DNA from: Planctomycetaceae bacterium
Lineage (GTDB): Bacteria > Planctomycetota > Planctomycetia > Isosphaerales > Isosphaeraceae
Direction: 5' to 3'
NCBI GenBank assembly: GCA_019232645.1
Contig: JAFANO010000073.1
Coordinates: 1-6,261, forward strand
Length of the DNA stretch: 6,261 nucleotides
Shown piece by piece: positions 5,834-6,261 of this stretch. Position 1 is the stretch's first letter. Each line of letters starts with the position of its first letter. The notes beneath the pieces were generated by a model. It had not been told where the DNA came from. It ran no database searches and worked only from the letters and a program-made list of their open reading frames with translations. The translations under genes and the position numbers were made by a program.

Positions 5834-6261
5834 ATGACACTCTCCGACGACCAGCGCCGAGAGATCAACCGCAAGAATAGCCAGAGGTCGACCGGCCCGC
5901 GGACCGCGGCGGGCAAGGCGCGCGCCAAGCTCAACGGCCTGAAGCACGGCCTCCGCGCCGCCACCCTCGTCCTGCCCGGCGAGGACCCCGAGGCGCTGCA
6001 GCACCGCCTCGACGCCTGGACCGACGAGCTCGACCCCCGGACCGACCTCGAACGCTACTTCGTCCGGAGCGCCGTCGAGGCGTCGTGGCGGCTCGACCGC
6101 GTCCGCCGCGCCGAGGCCGCCGCCGGGGCCCGCAGGGTCGCCGCCGCCGGCGCCGAGGCCGACCGCCAGGACGCCCTCGAGGTCGAGCACAACCTCAAGT
6201 TTCTGGGCCTCTGGCCCGCGAGGAACCTGCGCATGCTCCGCAGCTCGGCGCGGGGCTGCCG
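5834..6261 (+). CDS. Hypothetical protein with STGPRT…GKAR…LKHG motif, 3' end outside window
   Basis: The frame opens at ATG 5834 and stays open to the right edge, giving 142 codons plus two bases. The start reads MTLSDDQRREINRKNSQRST, followed by GPRTAAGKARAKLNGLKHG and LPGEDPEALQHRLDAWTDEL. This N-terminal signature (N-x-x-N-[AS]-x-x-STGPRT-x-x-GKA-x-x-x-x-N-x-x-KHG) is one I recall from a large, mostly uncharacterised bacterial family, very abundant in planctomycetes. The basic start is followed by a helical region rich in Arg, Ala and Glu (residues about 70-125). A weak GAGCGAGG lies upstream of the start. Third-position G+C is very high, as in the ATPase and VWA genes, which suggests native sequence. 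No catalytic motif is visible and I assign no function. Confidence 0.8.
   Translation, partial: MTLSDDQRREINRKNSQRSTGPRTAAGKARAKLNGLKHGLRAATLVLPGEDPEALQHRLDAWTDELDPRTDLERYFVRSAVEASWRLDRVRRAEAAAGARRVAAAGAEADRQDALEVEHNLKFLGLWPARNLRMLRSSARGC

Noticed and set aside
5147..6190. Long minus-strand frame of 347 codons
   Set aside because: Only its last 95 codons are coding. The upstream part crosses the palindrome and the antisense of the right-edge gene, and a perfect ribosome site marks the true start at 5434.

Overview
The window is high in G+C throughout. Its gene content suggests a planctomycete, probably of the Isosphaeraceae type. The evidence is an AAA+/VWA gene pair of a kind common there and a right-edge gene opening with the STGPRT…GKAR…NGLKHG motif that is abundant in those genomes. 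This placement rests on recalled family resemblance, not on a search.

Left part (1-2660): two genes on the + strand, the 3' portion of a MoxR/ChlI-like AAA+ ATPase and a complete 380-residue von Willebrand factor A (VWA) protein. They are separated by about 210 bases of A+T-rich sequence full of short direct and inverted repeats. By analogy with BchI-BchD, RavA-ViaA, NorQ-NorD and CbbQ-CbbO, the pair probably forms an ATP-driven remodelling or metal-insertion machine with an unknown client.

Middle part (2760-4679): what looks like a complete group II intron lying 99 bases downstream of the VWA gene in the same orientation. It carries an intact reverse transcriptase/maturase (YADD present, domain X present, no C-terminal endonuclease), followed directly by recognisable RNA domains V and VI with a bulged branch-point A and a 3' end in AC.

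Right part (4680-5534): a small mobile-element graveyard. An 84-bp palindromic MITE/REP-like element occurs twice, at 4762-4845 and 5453-5534, in the same orientation and with only three substitutions in 82 aligned bases. The first copy abuts the 5'-truncated end of an IS66-family transposase remnant. A probable IS66 right end (…CGCTTAC) overlaps the stop codon of a small convergent gene on the minus strand. That gene encodes a 95-residue thioredoxin-fold protein without the usual CxxC, and the second palindromic copy lies in its 5' leader, 8 bases upstream of its Shine-Dalgarno sequence.

The window ends with about 300 bases without a convincing gene and then the first 142 codons of a hypothetical protein that runs off the right edge. 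I found no tRNA, rRNA, CRISPR array or strong terminator. The most noteworthy features are the repeated palindromic element with mutually exclusive folds, its position in a leader, and the nesting of elements between two chromosomal genes.
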